Position numbers and translations under genes: made by a program. Shown here piece after piece: positions 1 through 8,202 of a DNA stretch of 64,000 nt; position 1 is the first letter of the stretch, and every line of letters begins with the position of its first letter. The stretch comes from Acidilobaceae archaeon (GTDB taxonomy: Archaea; Thermoproteota; Thermoprotei_A; Sulfolobales; Acidilobaceae), in contig JALWPV010000011.1 of assembly GCA_027080775.1 (NCBI GenBank), forward strand, positions 1-64,000, written 5' to 3'. The notes beneath the pieces were generated by a model that saw nothing but the letters and a program-made list of their open reading frames with translations, did not search any database and was not told the DNA's origin.

Positions 1-233
1 CCGCGGCCCCCGCGCCTCGCCCTAACCAGGGGCTCTCCGAGGATCCTCTCCGCCCTTGCCAGCCTCTCCCAGAGCCTCGAGTACGCTATCCCGAGGATCC
101 TGCTAGCCGCCAGCAGGGAGCCCATCCTCTCGACGACGACGAGGGCTAGGCCTAGGTCCTCGTCGACCACAACCCTGCCCTTGTGAAGCAGCTCCACCCT
201 AGCCCTGGCCTCGAGGTCCACGCGGCGCCCCAA
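1..233 (-). CDS. ModE-like HTH regulator, 3' part outside window
   Basis: Partial gene: the N-terminal 77 residues are read on the minus strand from a TTG at 233 (GTG at 221 is an alternative); a purine-rich AGGAGGGG lies just upstream, and an in-frame stop follows at 246-248. Near the visible end, GSLLAASRILGIAYSRLWER followed by GEPLVRARRGG is the LysR/ModE-type winged helix of molybdate-responsive regulators (pattern GS..AA..LGISY..aW, then GG). Family members sense molybdate or tungstate or regulate its transport. Nothing visible shows whether this one has a C-terminal ligand domain. It diverges from the gene at 306. Confidence 0.6.
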   Translation of the reverse strand, partial: MGRRVDLEARARVELLHKGRVVVDEDLGLALVVVERMGSLLAASRILGIAYSRLWERLARAERILGEPLVRARRGGR

Positions 234-273
234 GATGGCCCCCGCTACCCCTCCTAGGCATCGCGTGGAGCCC

Positions 274-282
274 CCTTTAACC
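274..282 (+). promoter_or_regulatory. TATA-like box for the gene at 306
   Basis: CTTTAA lies about 26-30 bases before the GTG start at 306, in an otherwise GC-only stretch. This is the usual archaeal TATA position for a leaderless transcript. Confidence 0.4.
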
Positions 283-305
283 CCCGTGCGCGCCTCGCAT
301 GTGAT

Positions 306-2909
306 GTGGGGGACCCGGCTCTGCCTAGCAGGAGGGCCCTAGCGCTATCAATCGCCTGTGTGGCGCTGCTACTCGTGGCTACGGCATTCGCTAGCGTGGG
401 CTCGGGCCTCTCCCAGTTCCAGCTACCCAGGTACCGGGCCGTGAGCGTTAGGCTGACCCCCTACTATGGGGGGGCGGATGCGGCCCTGGTATTCAGGGTC
501 GACGACTTCGTCGTCGACGGGGCCCTCCTGCACAGGCTCCCTGACAGCATAGGCGAGCCCCATGAGTGGTTCGAGAACTATGAGTTGGACCTCATAGACT
601 ACGTCACCACCCGGTACCCCTGGCTCAGGCTGACGGTCGGGGTCATAACGTACTGCGGGGGCGATTGCGAGGGCACCTGGAGGCTATACGAAACCCTCGT
701 CAAGCGTTACGGCTGGGAAGTAGCCTCCCACTCCAGGTACCACGTCAGGCCCCCCAGGAGCCCCAGCGATTACCTAGGCTCCCTGAGCGATATTGAGGAG
801 AGAATACCGGGCTACAGGGTCTTAACTTACATAGAGCCATTCGGGAGGGCATCCCAGAGCGAGCTAGAGCAGCTGCGCGCCCATGGAGTAAGGGTCTTCT
901 GCACCACAACACTGGAGCCCCCCCTGAGGCCCGACGTGGAGGGCGGCGTGCTCAAGCTGGGGTTCACCGTTAAGGCCTCCGACAAGTTCCCCTGGCACAA
1001 GTGGCTCTCGGCCAGCATAAAGCTCGCCGAGGCCGATGGCGGAGTCGTCGTGGTATACACCCACGCAACCTCCTACGACTGGAGGAGCCCCTCCGACCTA
1101 CTCAAGGCCGTAGACTACATAGCTAGAGAGGCCGACTCCCCGAGGATATGGATAACCACGCCGGGCGAGCTATACTCGTACCTCGAGGAGCTGGGGTCCG
1201 CTAGTGTGAGTGCCTACTATGAGGGCAGCACGCTCCACATCAGGCTGGAGGGGGCCCCGGCCCACGGCGCCTGGAGGGTGCCACTGACTATCGCCGTTGA
1301 CGTGGGTGGAGCCAGGGTCGTGGGGGTCGCCGTGGATGGGAGGCCCATCCACGCGGTAGACGCCACGCACCTCGGCAAGCCCAGGGTAGGCTACTTCATG
1401 CGGGGCGGGGTCTTGTACATAAGCGCCGTGCCCCCCGCCAACATAACCGTGACCCTATCCCCAGCGAGCCCCGCGACCATAGTCATCCCGCATAGCATAG
1501 ACTCCGGCTTCAGGGGGCTCGACAGGGCTAGGCTCGCAGCCTACCTCCTCTGGCTCCCCTTCACCGTGATCCTGGTCTCAGCGTACCGCAGGGGCCGCGT
1601 GGTCCGAATCTACAAGTACAACCTGAGGAAGAGGAGCTGCCGGAGAGCTAGGGAGGCCCGCTACGCGGTAGTAATCCCTGCTAGGAACTCGGAGGATACG
1701 ATAGGCGACGTGCTGAGGGCCGCCCTGGCGCAGAGCGTCAGGCCCGTAGCTGTGGCCCTGCTAGACGACGCCTCAAGCGATGGGACCGTAGCCGAAGCCC
1801 TCAGGGTGCTCGAGGAGGCCGGAGCGGTCCTCGAGTGCCAGCGGAGCGAGGGGGCCCGTAGGATCCTATGCTACAGGCTCCCCTGGGGCGCCCCATTCTA
1901 CATGGTCTCTTTCGGCTCGCACACCGGTAAGTCCAGGATGATAAACTACGCCCTCGAGAAGGTGCTCTCCGAGGTTGACTATGACTACCTGCTGATACTG
2001 GACTCCGACACCCTCCTCGAGAGGGACTACGCCGAGAGGCTGCTAGCCAACATGCTGGGCGGCCCGAGGTACTCGGCCACCAACGGCCTCCTACTCCTCT
2101 GGAGGCCTGACCGACGAGGCCTTGCGGCGAGACTCATAGCGGGGGCGTTCAGGAACGTCGGCACAGCCATTCTAACACTGGGTATCAGGATGATAGAGTC
2201 GGCCGCCGGGGCCCTAGGGGGCCTCAATGGAGCTGCCCTCATGATAGAGAGGGGGCTCCTCGAGAGGCTGGGGGGCCTGCCGACGGGCACTACGGCCGAG
2301 GACGCCGAGGTCACCTGGAGGGCCATACTGGATGGTTACAGGGTCGGCGTCACACCCACGGCCGTGGCCTACACCGTGGACCCGGGGAGCCTGGGCTCCC
2401 TGGCTAGGAAGACGCTCAGGATCGCCACCGGCACCATAGAGTCGATGCTGAGGGTCGCCCCCAAGCTGGCGGCTAGGCGCAGGTTCAAGGCGCTCTTCTC
2501 AGTCCTCTATAACTCCCTCGGCGGGATCCCCCTAGCGCTCTCAGTCATACACCTAGCGCTCGTCGTCGCGCTCGCCTCCCTGGGCCTTCACCCTCAGGGC
2601 CTGGCCCTGAAGCTCGCCCTCCTCCTACCCTACACGCCGCTCTCCCTGGCGCTCCTACCGCTCCTAGAGAGCCCCCTGGGGTACCTAGCCTTCATGTACG
2701 CCATCGGCATGGGTGAGGCCTCGCTCCTCCTCGTAAGCCTAGCCCTAATCTATTACGGGGAGCCGAGGGTCTCGAGGAGGCTCCTAGCGGCGCTCGCCTA
2801 CGTACCCCTCTTCCCAGCGGTGCTCTGGCTCAACACGCTCATCCTGCTGGCCGCGATACCGAGGGCCCTCTACCACTACGCCACAGGCGTGCACCCCGAC
2901 AAGTGGTGA
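306..2909 (+). CDS. NodB-like deacetylase fused to a GT2 glycosyltransferase, membrane-anchored
   Basis: 867 residues with two enzymatic modules. Residues 1-35 are a signal/anchor helix. Residues about 60-290 look like a NodB-type polysaccharide deacetylase: VDD at 65-67 and the HxxxH of SHSRYH near 141-146 match its metal-binding motifs. A membrane helix near 410 leads to a GT2 glycosyltransferase starting with YAVVIPARNSEDTI (about 455), with DDASSDGT, the DSD metal motif and TAEDAEVTWRA. Several membrane helices follow to the C-terminus. Inferred topology: deacetylase outside, transferase inside, so the protein could make and deacetylate a surface polysaccharide. GTG start; the next gene overlaps its stop. 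Substrate unknown. Confidence 0.75.
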   Translation: MGDPALPSRRALALSIACVALLLVATAFASVGSGLSQFQLPRYRAVSVRLTPYYGGADAALVFRVDDFVVDGALLHRLPDSIGEPHEWFENYELDLIDYVTTRYPWLRLTVGVITYCGGDCEGTWRLYETLVKRYGWEVASHSRYHVRPPRSPSDYLGSLSDIEERIPGYRVLTYIEPFGRASQSELEQLRAHGVRVFCTTTLEPPLRPDVEGGVLKLGFTVKASDKFPWHKWLSASIKLAEADGGVVVVYTHATSYDWRSPSDLLKAVDYIAREADSPRIWITTPGELYSYLEELGSASVSAYYEGSTLHIRLEGAPAHGAWRVPLTIAVDVGGARVVGVAVDGRPIHAVDATHLGKPRVGYFMRGGVLYISAVPPANITVTLSPASPATIVIPHSIDSGFRGLDRARLAAYLLWLPFTVILVSAYRRGRVVRIYKYNLRKRSCRRAREARYAVVIPARNSEDTIGDVLRAALAQSVRPVAVALLDDASSDGTVAEALRVLEEAGAVLECQRSEGARRILCYRLPWGAPFYMVSFGSHTGKSRMINYALEKVLSEVDYDYLLILDSDTLLERDYAERLLANMLGGPRYSATNGLLLLWRPDRRGLAARLIAGAFRNVGTAILTLGIRMIESAAGALGGLNGAALMIERGLLERLGGLPTGTTAEDAEVTWRAILDGYRVGVTPTAVAYTVDPGSLGSLARKTLRIATGTIESMLRVAPKLAARRRFKALFSVLYNSLGGIPLALSVIHLALVVALASLGLHPQGLALKLALLLPYTPLSLALLPLLESPLGYLAFMYAIGMGEASLLLVSLALIYYGEPRVSRRLLAALAYVPLFPAVLWLNTLILLAAIPRALYHYATGVHPDKW

Positions 2910-3391
2910 TCCAAGCCTTGCCCAGCAGCCTGCTCTACGTGTACCTCCTATCACTCCTGCCCTCGGTAGAGGGGCGCTACGCCGTGCTAGCCGGGAGAGC
3001 CCTAGGGGTGAGCCTCTGGGCCGCACTACTAGCCTCTGCCCTAGGCGTGGCTACCCTCTCCCTCGTATTGCCCCGTGTCCTCTACCTCGTCGACACGCTC
3101 GTTGAATGGATGGCCGCTAGTGGGTGGCGCTCCCTGGGGAGGATGGCCTCACTCTATAAGAGATACGTCGAGAGAGCGCGGGAGAGGGCGGCCCCATACA
3201 TTGAGAGGTACGGGCTCCCGGGGCTCGTGGTGTTCGTCGCCATACCCCTACCCGCCACCGGCGTCTGGACGGGGGCCCTGGCGGCCTACCTGCTGGGCAT
3301 CGAGAAGGGTAGGGCCACCGCGGCCCTACTCCTCGGGGGGCTCCTCTCGATCGCCTTCATGCTGGTGCCCGCGTACCTCGCCGCCGGCTAG
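2903..3391 (+). CDS. COG2426 small multidrug-export-like membrane protein
   Basis: 162 residues, strongly hydrophobic. The segment RYGLPGLVVFVAIPLPATG followed by WTGALAA is the family hallmark (KYG.~GL..FVaiPlPgTGaWtGal) of the putative small multi-drug export proteins (PF06695). About four to five membrane segments, with a charged amphipathic stretch near 85-110. GTG at 2903 or 2906 overlaps the stop of the glycosyltransferase gene, so the two are probably cotranscribed. Its stop overlaps that of the convergent ABC ATPase gene by four bases. The transported substrate is not established for the family. Confidence 0.7.
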   Translation: MVIQALPSSLLYVYLLSLLPSVEGRYAVLAGRALGVSLWAALLASALGVATLSLVLPRVLYLVDTLVEWMAASGWRSLGRMASLYKRYVERARERAAPYIERYGLPGLVVFVAIPLPATGVWTGALAAYLLGIEKGRATAALLLGGLLSIAFMLVPAYLAAG

Positions 3392-4152
3392 GACCTGCTA
3401 GCGGAGCCCACGGCCCCCGCCATCCGCTCGGCGAACTCCCTGATGCGGGGGTTGGAGTCGAGCACCTCTCCCGGCCCGCCTACCGCTACCACGCGGCCAG
3501 CCTCCATGAATGCGAGTCTATCCGCTGCCTCGAGTGCGAAGTCGAGTTCGTGTGTCACTATTATCATGGACTTCCCCATGCGCGCCACCTCGAAGAGGGC
3601 CTCGAGGACGTCGAGCCTGGACTCGGGGTCAAGCGCGCTTGTGGGCTCGTCGAGGAGCAGCAGCTCGGGCTCCATGGCGAGGGCCCTAGCGAGGGCCACC
3701 CTCTGCCTCTGTCCCCCGCTCAGCTGTGTGGGGTACCTATCCGCCAGGCCGTCGACGCCGAATAACGCTAGGTACCTGCGGGCCCTCTCCTCCGCCTCCC
3801 GGCGGGGCAGGCCCCTGACTACCCTCAGCGGGAAGGCGACGTTGCCGAGGACTGTCATGTGGGGGAATAGGCCGTAGTGCTGTGGCAGGTAGCCTATCCT
3901 GGACCTCACCCTCCTCAGCAGGCGCTCGTCCCTTATCGCTGTGATCTCTAAGCCGTCGAAGAATATTCTGCCTCCACTCGGCTCTATGAGCCTGGGTATT
4001 ACTTTGAGGAGCGTGGACTTCCCGCTCCCACTAGGCCCCATTATGACTAGTCTCTCCGAGGGCTCCAGCGAGAGGGTTATGCCGTGCAACACCTCTACTC
4101 CATCGTAGGCCGCCTTGACGCCCTCGAGGCTGAGGAGGCTCACCTCGACCAC
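3388..4152 (-). CDS. Polar amino acid ABC transporter ATPase (GlnQ/HisP type)
   Basis: 254 residues. Walker A GPSGSGKST, Q-loop YLPQHYGLFPHMT, signature LSGGQRQRVALARALA, Walker B LLLLDEPTSALDPES and the switch histidine in VTHE are all intact. It powers import of amino acids together with the permease and binding protein encoded just upstream on the same strand. The GTG start at 4152 overlaps the permease stop by 13 bases, which suggests translational coupling. Third gene of the operon binding protein-permease-ATPase. Confidence 0.9.
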   Translation of the reverse strand: MVEVSLLSLEGVKAAYDGVEVLHGITLSLEPSERLVIMGPSGSGKSTLLKVIPRLIEPSGGRIFFDGLEITAIRDERLLRRVRSRIGYLPQHYGLFPHMTVLGNVAFPLRVVRGLPRREAEERARRYLALFGVDGLADRYPTQLSGGQRQRVALARALAMEPELLLLDEPTSALDPESRLDVLEALFEVARMGKSMIIVTHELDFALEAADRLAFMEAGRVVAVGGPGEVLDSNPRIREFAERMAGAVGSASRS

Positions 4153-4814
4153 CTCTCGAAGCCCGGTATGGCCAGGAGCCTCTCGAGGCTCTTAGAGGAC
4201 CTCATGAAGGCGTAGGATACCGCCAGGTATATGAGGGCAACCAGCATGTATGCCTGGAAGGCCCTGAAGGTAGCCGCAGTCATGTACTCGCCCACCCTCG
4301 TCAGCTCCATGACGCCTATCACGCTGGCCAGGGCGCTCTCCTTGAGTAGCATCACGTACTCGTTCGTGAGCGCTGGTATGGCGTTCCTCAGCGCCTGCGG
4401 CAGCACGACGTGTCTGAGCACCTGGGCCTCGCTTAGGCCGAGAGACCTAGCCACGAGGAGCTGCTCCTCATCCACCGACTTAGCCGTTGACCTCACTATC
4501 TCGGCCTGGTAGGCCCCACTGTTGAGGCCTATGGCGAGCGTTGCAGCCGTGAAGGCGTCGAGTCTCACGCCGAGGCTTGGGAGGCCGAAGAAGAGCATCA
4601 GGATCTGCACGAGGAGCGGGGTGCCCCTGAAGAAGGCTATGTACGCCTCGGCCACCGATCTAATGGGCCCCGGGCCTAGGAACCTGGCGAAGCTGAGCGC
4701 CGCGGATATGGCGAAGCCTAGGAGGAAGCTGAGGACCGCTATTGCTATGCTCCTACCGAGCCCAACCAGTAGGAGGTGCCCGTACTCGACTGCTAGGTCC
4801 AGCACCTGCCCCAC
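4140..4814 (-). CDS. Polar amino acid ABC transporter permease (HisM/GlnP type)
   Basis: 224 residues with about five membrane helices. The EAA-like loop is visible around ARSLGLSEAQVLRHVVLPQA, the site that contacts the ATPase, and the N-terminal LGRSIAIAVLSFLLGFAIS stretch is typical of the HisMQ group. It starts with GTG 39 bases after the binding-protein gene and overlaps the ATPase gene by 13 bases. Only one permease gene is present, so the channel is probably a homodimer. Confidence 0.88.
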   Translation of the reverse strand: MGQVLDLAVEYGHLLLVGLGRSIAIAVLSFLLGFAISAALSFARFLGPGPIRSVAEAYIAFFRGTPLLVQILMLFFGLPSLGVRLDAFTAATLAIGLNSGAYQAEIVRSTAKSVDEEQLLVARSLGLSEAQVLRHVVLPQALRNAIPALTNEYVMLLKESALASVIGVMELTRVGEYMTAATFRAFQAYMLVALIYLAVSYAFMRSSKSLERLLAIPGFERWSR

Positions 4815-4853
4815 CCCAGGCCGGGGGCGCTGCTAGAAAGATGTGGGAAGAGG

Positions 4854-5744
4854 CTACCCGCTGCCCTGCTGCGAGGCCTGCACGGCGAGCCACTTAGCCA
4901 CCTCCTTGTCTATGATCTGGTCTAGCTCCCCGCTCTGCTTGAGGTTCCATATGACCTGGGACACCTCCTGCTTGAGCTTGAAGGCGCACTTGGGCACGAC
5001 CACTGCGCTGCAGCTGAAGAAGGGTATCTTATCGACTATCTTCAAGCCGCTCTCATGCGACACTATGATCTTGGCCACGTCGGGTGCGAGTATCATGGCG
5101 TCTATCTGGCCGTGCTTGAGGGCCATCACCATCTCTGGGTAGACCCTGTCGAACGTCACTATCTGGGACTCGTTGCCGAAGTACTTCTTCGCTAGGTCCT
5201 GCTCGGTCGTGCCCAGCTGCACGCCTATCTTCTTCCCCTTGAGCCAGGAGTAACCGTTGTATGAGGAGGCGTCTGAGGCCCTCACGACTATCACCTTGCC
5301 CGACTCGCACCTGTAGGGGACGCTGAAGTCTACGGCGGCTAGCCTACCCGGCTTCATGGCCACATCCGCTAGCACAATGTCGACGTCGCCCCTCTGCACG
5401 GCCTCGAAGAGCGCTGCGAACTTCATATCCTTAATCTCCAGCTTGACCCCCAGGTAGTTCGCTATCTTCTTGGCTAGCTCTATGTCTATCCCGGCATATT
5501 TACCATCGGGTGTGACGTACTCGTAGGGCGGCCAGTCGGCGCTAGTGCCGACTATGAGCACCCCCCTCTCCTTAATCTTCTCGAGCTGGTTATAGTGGAG
5601 CAGGCAGTCCTTAGGCACGTTCACCTGCTTGCACTGCGTGGGCGATGAGGCATGCGAGCCCTTCAGTGCAAAGCCTAGGGCGCCAGCCACCACGGCTACT
5701 ATAACAATAGATGCAACAACTATTGCCTTTAGTGTTGCATCCAT
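4854..5744 (-). CDS. Amino acid ABC transporter substrate-binding protein (family 3)
   Basis: About 296 residues. An N-terminal hydrophobic anchor (LKAIVVASIVIVAVVAGALG) without a lipobox is followed by a bacterial-type family 3 binding domain: LIVGTSADWPPYEYV, GIDIELAKKIA, and later GVQLGTTEQDLAKKY. The ATG at 5744 is chosen over an in-frame start at 5780 because GGTGAT lies four bases upstream and a TATA-like ATTTAATA lies about 40 bases upstream. At least five cysteines (CKQV, DCLLH, YRCE, SCSA, KCAF) suggest disulfides in the extracellular fold. First gene of the transporter operon, divergent from an ACT-domain regulator. Confidence 0.88.
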   Translation of the reverse strand: MDATLKAIVVASIVIVAVVAGALGFALKGSHASSPTQCKQVNVPKDCLLHYNQLEKIKERGVLIVGTSADWPPYEYVTPDGKYAGIDIELAKKIANYLGVKLEIKDMKFAALFEAVQRGDVDIVLADVAMKPGRLAAVDFSVPYRCESGKVIVVRASDASSYNGYSWLKGKKIGVQLGTTEQDLAKKYFGNESQIVTFDRVYPEMVMALKHGQIDAMILAPDVAKIIVSHESGLKIVDKIPFFSCSAVVVPKCAFKLKQEVSQVIWNLKQSGELDQIIDKEVAKWLAVQASQQGSG

Positions 5745-5824
5745 ATCTATCACCGGTTGCGGCGCTGGGAGAGGCCCCATTATTAAATCTTACTGAATCG
5801 ATAGTATCAAGCTTAAAAAGACCA

Positions 5825-5838
5825 GTAACAAATGTTAC
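5825..5838. promoter_or_regulatory. Perfect palindrome in the divergent transporter/regulator promoter
   Basis: GTAACA-AA-TGTTAC: two perfect 6-base inverted arms with a 2-base centre, between the amino acid transporter operon (minus) and the ACT-domain regulator gene (plus). It lies beside the TATA-like GCTTAAAAAG (5811-5820) of the regulator gene and about 40 bases upstream of the transporter's TATA box. Placement and symmetry suggest an operator for a dimeric regulator; the neighbouring regulator is the obvious candidate, by inference. Confidence 0.5.
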
Positions 5839-5853
5839 CATGGGGATGCAGGC

Positions 5854-6528
5854 TTGGACGCCAGCACCGCACAGCTCGTGCGAGAGAGAGTCCTATCAGA
5901 CCCCTGCCTGAGCGAGTGCCTAGCCAGGGGCGTGGTGAACCTAAGCGAGCTGGCCCGCCAACTCTCAAGCGAGATTGAGAGGATGGGTCTCGGCAGGCCC
6001 CGTGTAGCAGCGGTCAAGATGGCCCTCTACAGGCTCTCGAGGAGGCTCCGAGAGCAACGCTTGTCCCAGCGCGTGATCAAGCTACTAGCCCGCTCCAGGA
6101 TCATAATCCACGATTCAGTCAGTATACTCACGTTCCCCGGAGAGCTAATGCCTAGGGCCCTAGCCGTCGCTGCCGAGATAGCCTCGAGGGCCAGGTTCAT
6201 ACAGGTCACACAGGGATTCAGGAACGCCACCATAGTAGTCTCGTCCGAGGACGCCGACAGGCTCGTCTCTAGGATCGGAGAGCCCATTGACAGGATAGAC
6301 GGGCAGACAGCCATAGTGATCGTGAGCCCCGAAGACATAATAGAGACGCCAGGCGTCATCTCAATACTCACAGGCTACCTAGCATCAAACGGGATAAACA
6401 TTACACAGATAATATCCTGCTACGTCGACACAATAATAGTGCTGGACGCCCGTGACGCTCTGAAAGCATTCAATCTCCTCCACAACATAATCCATGGTAT
6501 GGAGGGGGAGGGCGCTCGAGGCCGCTAA
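5854..6528 (+). CDS. Predicted amino acid metabolism regulator with ACT domain (COG2150-like)
   Basis: 224 residues. The N-terminal half is basic and helical (VNLSELARQLSSEIE, VAAVKMALYRLSRRLRE) and fits a DNA-binding HTH. The C-terminal half reads as ACT-like: AIVIVSPEDIIETPGVISIL, then GYLASNGINITQIISCY. This matches the archaeal group predicted to regulate amino acid metabolism. TTG at 5854 with GGGGATG just upstream; the ATGs at 5840 and 5846 are out of frame. Divergent from an amino acid transporter across a palindrome, which suggests it controls that operon in response to an amino acid. Confidence 0.7.
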   Translation: MDASTAQLVRERVLSDPCLSECLARGVVNLSELARQLSSEIERMGLGRPRVAAVKMALYRLSRRLREQRLSQRVIKLLARSRIIIHDSVSILTFPGELMPRALAVAAEIASRARFIQVTQGFRNATIVVSSEDADRLVSRIGEPIDRIDGQTAIVIVSPEDIIETPGVISILTGYLASNGINITQIISCYVDTIIVLDARDALKAFNLLHNIIHGMEGEGARGR

Positions 6529-7400
6529 CCCGGCCGTCGAGCCCCTCTAGCCGCCAGCCCGAGGGTCTCACGTATAATCTTAGCGGCTGCGTAAGCCGTG
6601 ATCCCAGAGCAGTCATAGCTTGGTATGAGCTCTACTACATCGAAGCCGATGACGTCCACCCTAAGAGACCTAACCAGGTCGACCAACTCCCTCGTAGAGA
6701 GGCCCCCGGGCTCCGGGTTCCCAACGCCTGGAGCATGGGCCGGGTCGAGAACGTCTAGGTCAAAGGAGATATAGGCCCTGTCAAAGCTTAGGTTAAGCTC
6801 TGTGAGACGCCGCGCCTCCGATGCCGTGATAATCTTTATCCCTGCCTCCTCGGCGTATACTATTTGCTCCCTAGTAGGGGCTCTAACGCCGACTATGACT
6901 ATATTGGATGGGTGCACGAGTCCATCCTCTACTATGCGCCTTAACACGCAGGCATGAGAGTATGGATCCCCCTCGTACGATTCATAGAGGTCCGGGTGAG
7001 CGTCGAAATATACGAGGCCAAAGCCTTCAGGCGACGCCTCCTTCAAGGCCCTGACGGTCGCATACGTTATGGAGTGGTCTCCACCTAAGAACAGGAACAG
7101 CTGGCCCAAGTAGCGACTTGTTACAATAGACTTAACACGTTCGACTATCTCGCCGAATGTAGAGCCCGCCACATCCCCTAGGTCGTCATAAGACCAGGCC
7201 TCTCTGAGGTCAACGAGATCCTCGGTGAAGCTATTGTAGAGAGCCTCGCTGGTAGCCGCACGTATGACCCTGGGAGCCCCGCTTGCACCCCTCCTAAAAG
7301 AGGAGGAGCCATCCCAGGCAACCCCTAGTACATAGAGATTAGGAACGCTAGACCTGGGGATCCCGAAGAGCAAAGCCCCCACCCCAGCCTGCCTCCACAT
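6525..7400 (-). CDS. speB: Agmatinase / ureohydrolase family protein
   Basis: 291 residues. All manganese ligand motifs of the ureohydrolases are present: GGDHS, DAHPDLY and SFDLDVLDPAHAPG followed by GNPEPGG. HACVLRR before the third motif is closest to agmatinases, which convert agmatine to putrescine and urea in archaeal polyamine synthesis. ATG start at 7400. Its stop overlaps the convergent ACT regulator gene by four bases. Specificity (agmatine versus another guanidino compound) is inferred from resemblance only. Confidence 0.82.
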   Translation of the reverse strand: MWRQAGVGALLFGIPRSSVPNLYVLGVAWDGSSSFRRGASGAPRVIRAATSEALYNSFTEDLVDLREAWSYDDLGDVAGSTFGEIVERVKSIVTSRYLGQLFLFLGGDHSITYATVRALKEASPEGFGLVYFDAHPDLYESYEGDPYSHACVLRRIVEDGLVHPSNIVIVGVRAPTREQIVYAEEAGIKIITASEARRLTELNLSFDRAYISFDLDVLDPAHAPGVGNPEPGGLSTRELVDLVRSLRVDVIGFDVVELIPSYDCSGITAYAAAKIIRETLGLAARGARRPG

Positions 7401-7518
7401 ATAGGCCGTACCAGCGGCTTAACCTCCATTATAGAGGCGTACAATAATAATCGAGACCGCGGGCCCGATCCATCATTACATCATTACAGGTGATGCTCTC
7501 CTTCCTCTGCTCGAAACC

Positions 7519-7692
7519 TCATCTAACTACTGGAACCCTCGGCTCTCCTCTAGCAGGCCCTCGGCTACCCAACGTACCCCCTGGAGCCCTATCCCTCGGG
7601 TCTGAGCTCCAGCTTATGAACTCGACCAAGTACTCCTCCACACTGGCACCCAGCCTACTAGCTTCCTCGATGATGCAACGGGCAAGGCAACC
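7519..7692 (-). pseudogene. Antitoxin / PaREP1-like N-terminal fragment
   Basis: On the minus strand between an upstream in-frame TAG (7693-7695) and a TGA (7519-7521), the reading frame encodes IIEEASRLGASVEEYLVEFI followed by SWSSDPRDRA. That resembles the start of crenarchaeal PaREP1/VapB-type small proteins (EEA.RLG.SVEEYLVEL...DP..RA). There is no usable start codon and the C-terminal part has become low-complexity. Probably a decayed remnant at the outer edge of the tRNA-Val island. Bases 7401-7518 and 7693-7854 hold nothing else I can support; A+T content rises sharply from about 7720. Confidence 0.4.
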
Positions 7693-7854
7693 CTACTATC
7701 CCGAGTAATCCGTGGAATATAGTCCCTTGTATACTTTTTTATTCTATGCAGTAATTAAGTCTAAGGGGAAGTAAGTTTGCTCAACTGAAGCTATAATTCA
7801 TTTTGATAAGCTTTTTGGAATAGCAGGAAAACTTTAATGCAACAGCTATTTGAT

Positions 7855-7892
7855 GGGCCCGCGGGGATTTGAACCCCCGGACCTCCGCCGTG
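7855..7892 (-). repeat. tRNA-Val 3'-half copy 1 (distal att-like site)
   Basis: Minus-strand reading runs CACGGCGGAGG, then a T arm with TTCAAAT, then CGGGCCC, matching the intact tRNA-Val from the 3' anticodon stem to the acceptor end, with one extra G in the T-stem region. It is immediately abutted by GGCCCACCACC (7892-7902), an inverted copy of the tRNA 3' end plus CCA. It marks the far boundary of the island. Confidence 0.75.
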
Positions 7893-7938
7893 GCCCACCA
7901 CCTATGGGAACTTTCCATGTGCCTCAAAACATTATCTG

Positions 7939-7953
7939 AGCTTTAAATAAAGG
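7939..7953 (+). promoter_or_regulatory. TATA-like box for the VapB-like gene
   Basis: GCTTTAAATAAAGG lies about 45 bases before the GTG at 7994. This would place transcription start near 7972 with a short leader. Confidence 0.35.
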
Positions 7954-7993
7954 AAAAGGATATGAGGAGGCGTCCCTACCATAAGCTTGGGAT

Positions 7994-8197
7994 GTGGGAT
8001 TGTCGGAGACCATTAGGGTGAAGAAGAGTATATATGATATCTTGGTTAGAATTGCAAGGGAGCAGGGCATGTCTGCAGAGAAAGTATTGGAAGAGCTGGT
8101 TCTCGAAAAAGCTGGCATTCCTAGAGACATGTTTGGCATTGATAGAGACAGGGTTAAGCCGTATACAGAGAAGGATAGGATGGAGGATAGGGGATAA
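7994..8197 (+). CDS. VapB-like antitoxin
   Basis: 67 residues. The N-terminal LSETIRVKKSIYDILVRIA then MSAEKVLEELVLEKAG has the shape of a small ribbon-helix-helix or SpoVT-like antitoxin of VapBC systems, and the charged tail would bind the toxin. It stands directly before a PIN-domain coding stretch whose start (8203) follows the antitoxin stop by five bases, as in vapBC operons. GTG 7994 or TTG 8000 could be the start. The partner toxin is frameshifted, so this gene may be an orphan. Confidence 0.65.
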   Translation: MGLSETIRVKKSIYDILVRIAREQGMSAEKVLEELVLEKAGIPRDMFGIDRDRVKPYTEKDRMEDRG

Positions 8198-8202
8198 GCG
8201 AT

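Noticed and set aside
7490-7708. 72-codon plus-strand frame between agmatinase and the island
   Set aside because: The opposite strand carries the antitoxin-like sequence; the plus frame is Leu/Pro/Ser-rich with no family resemblance.
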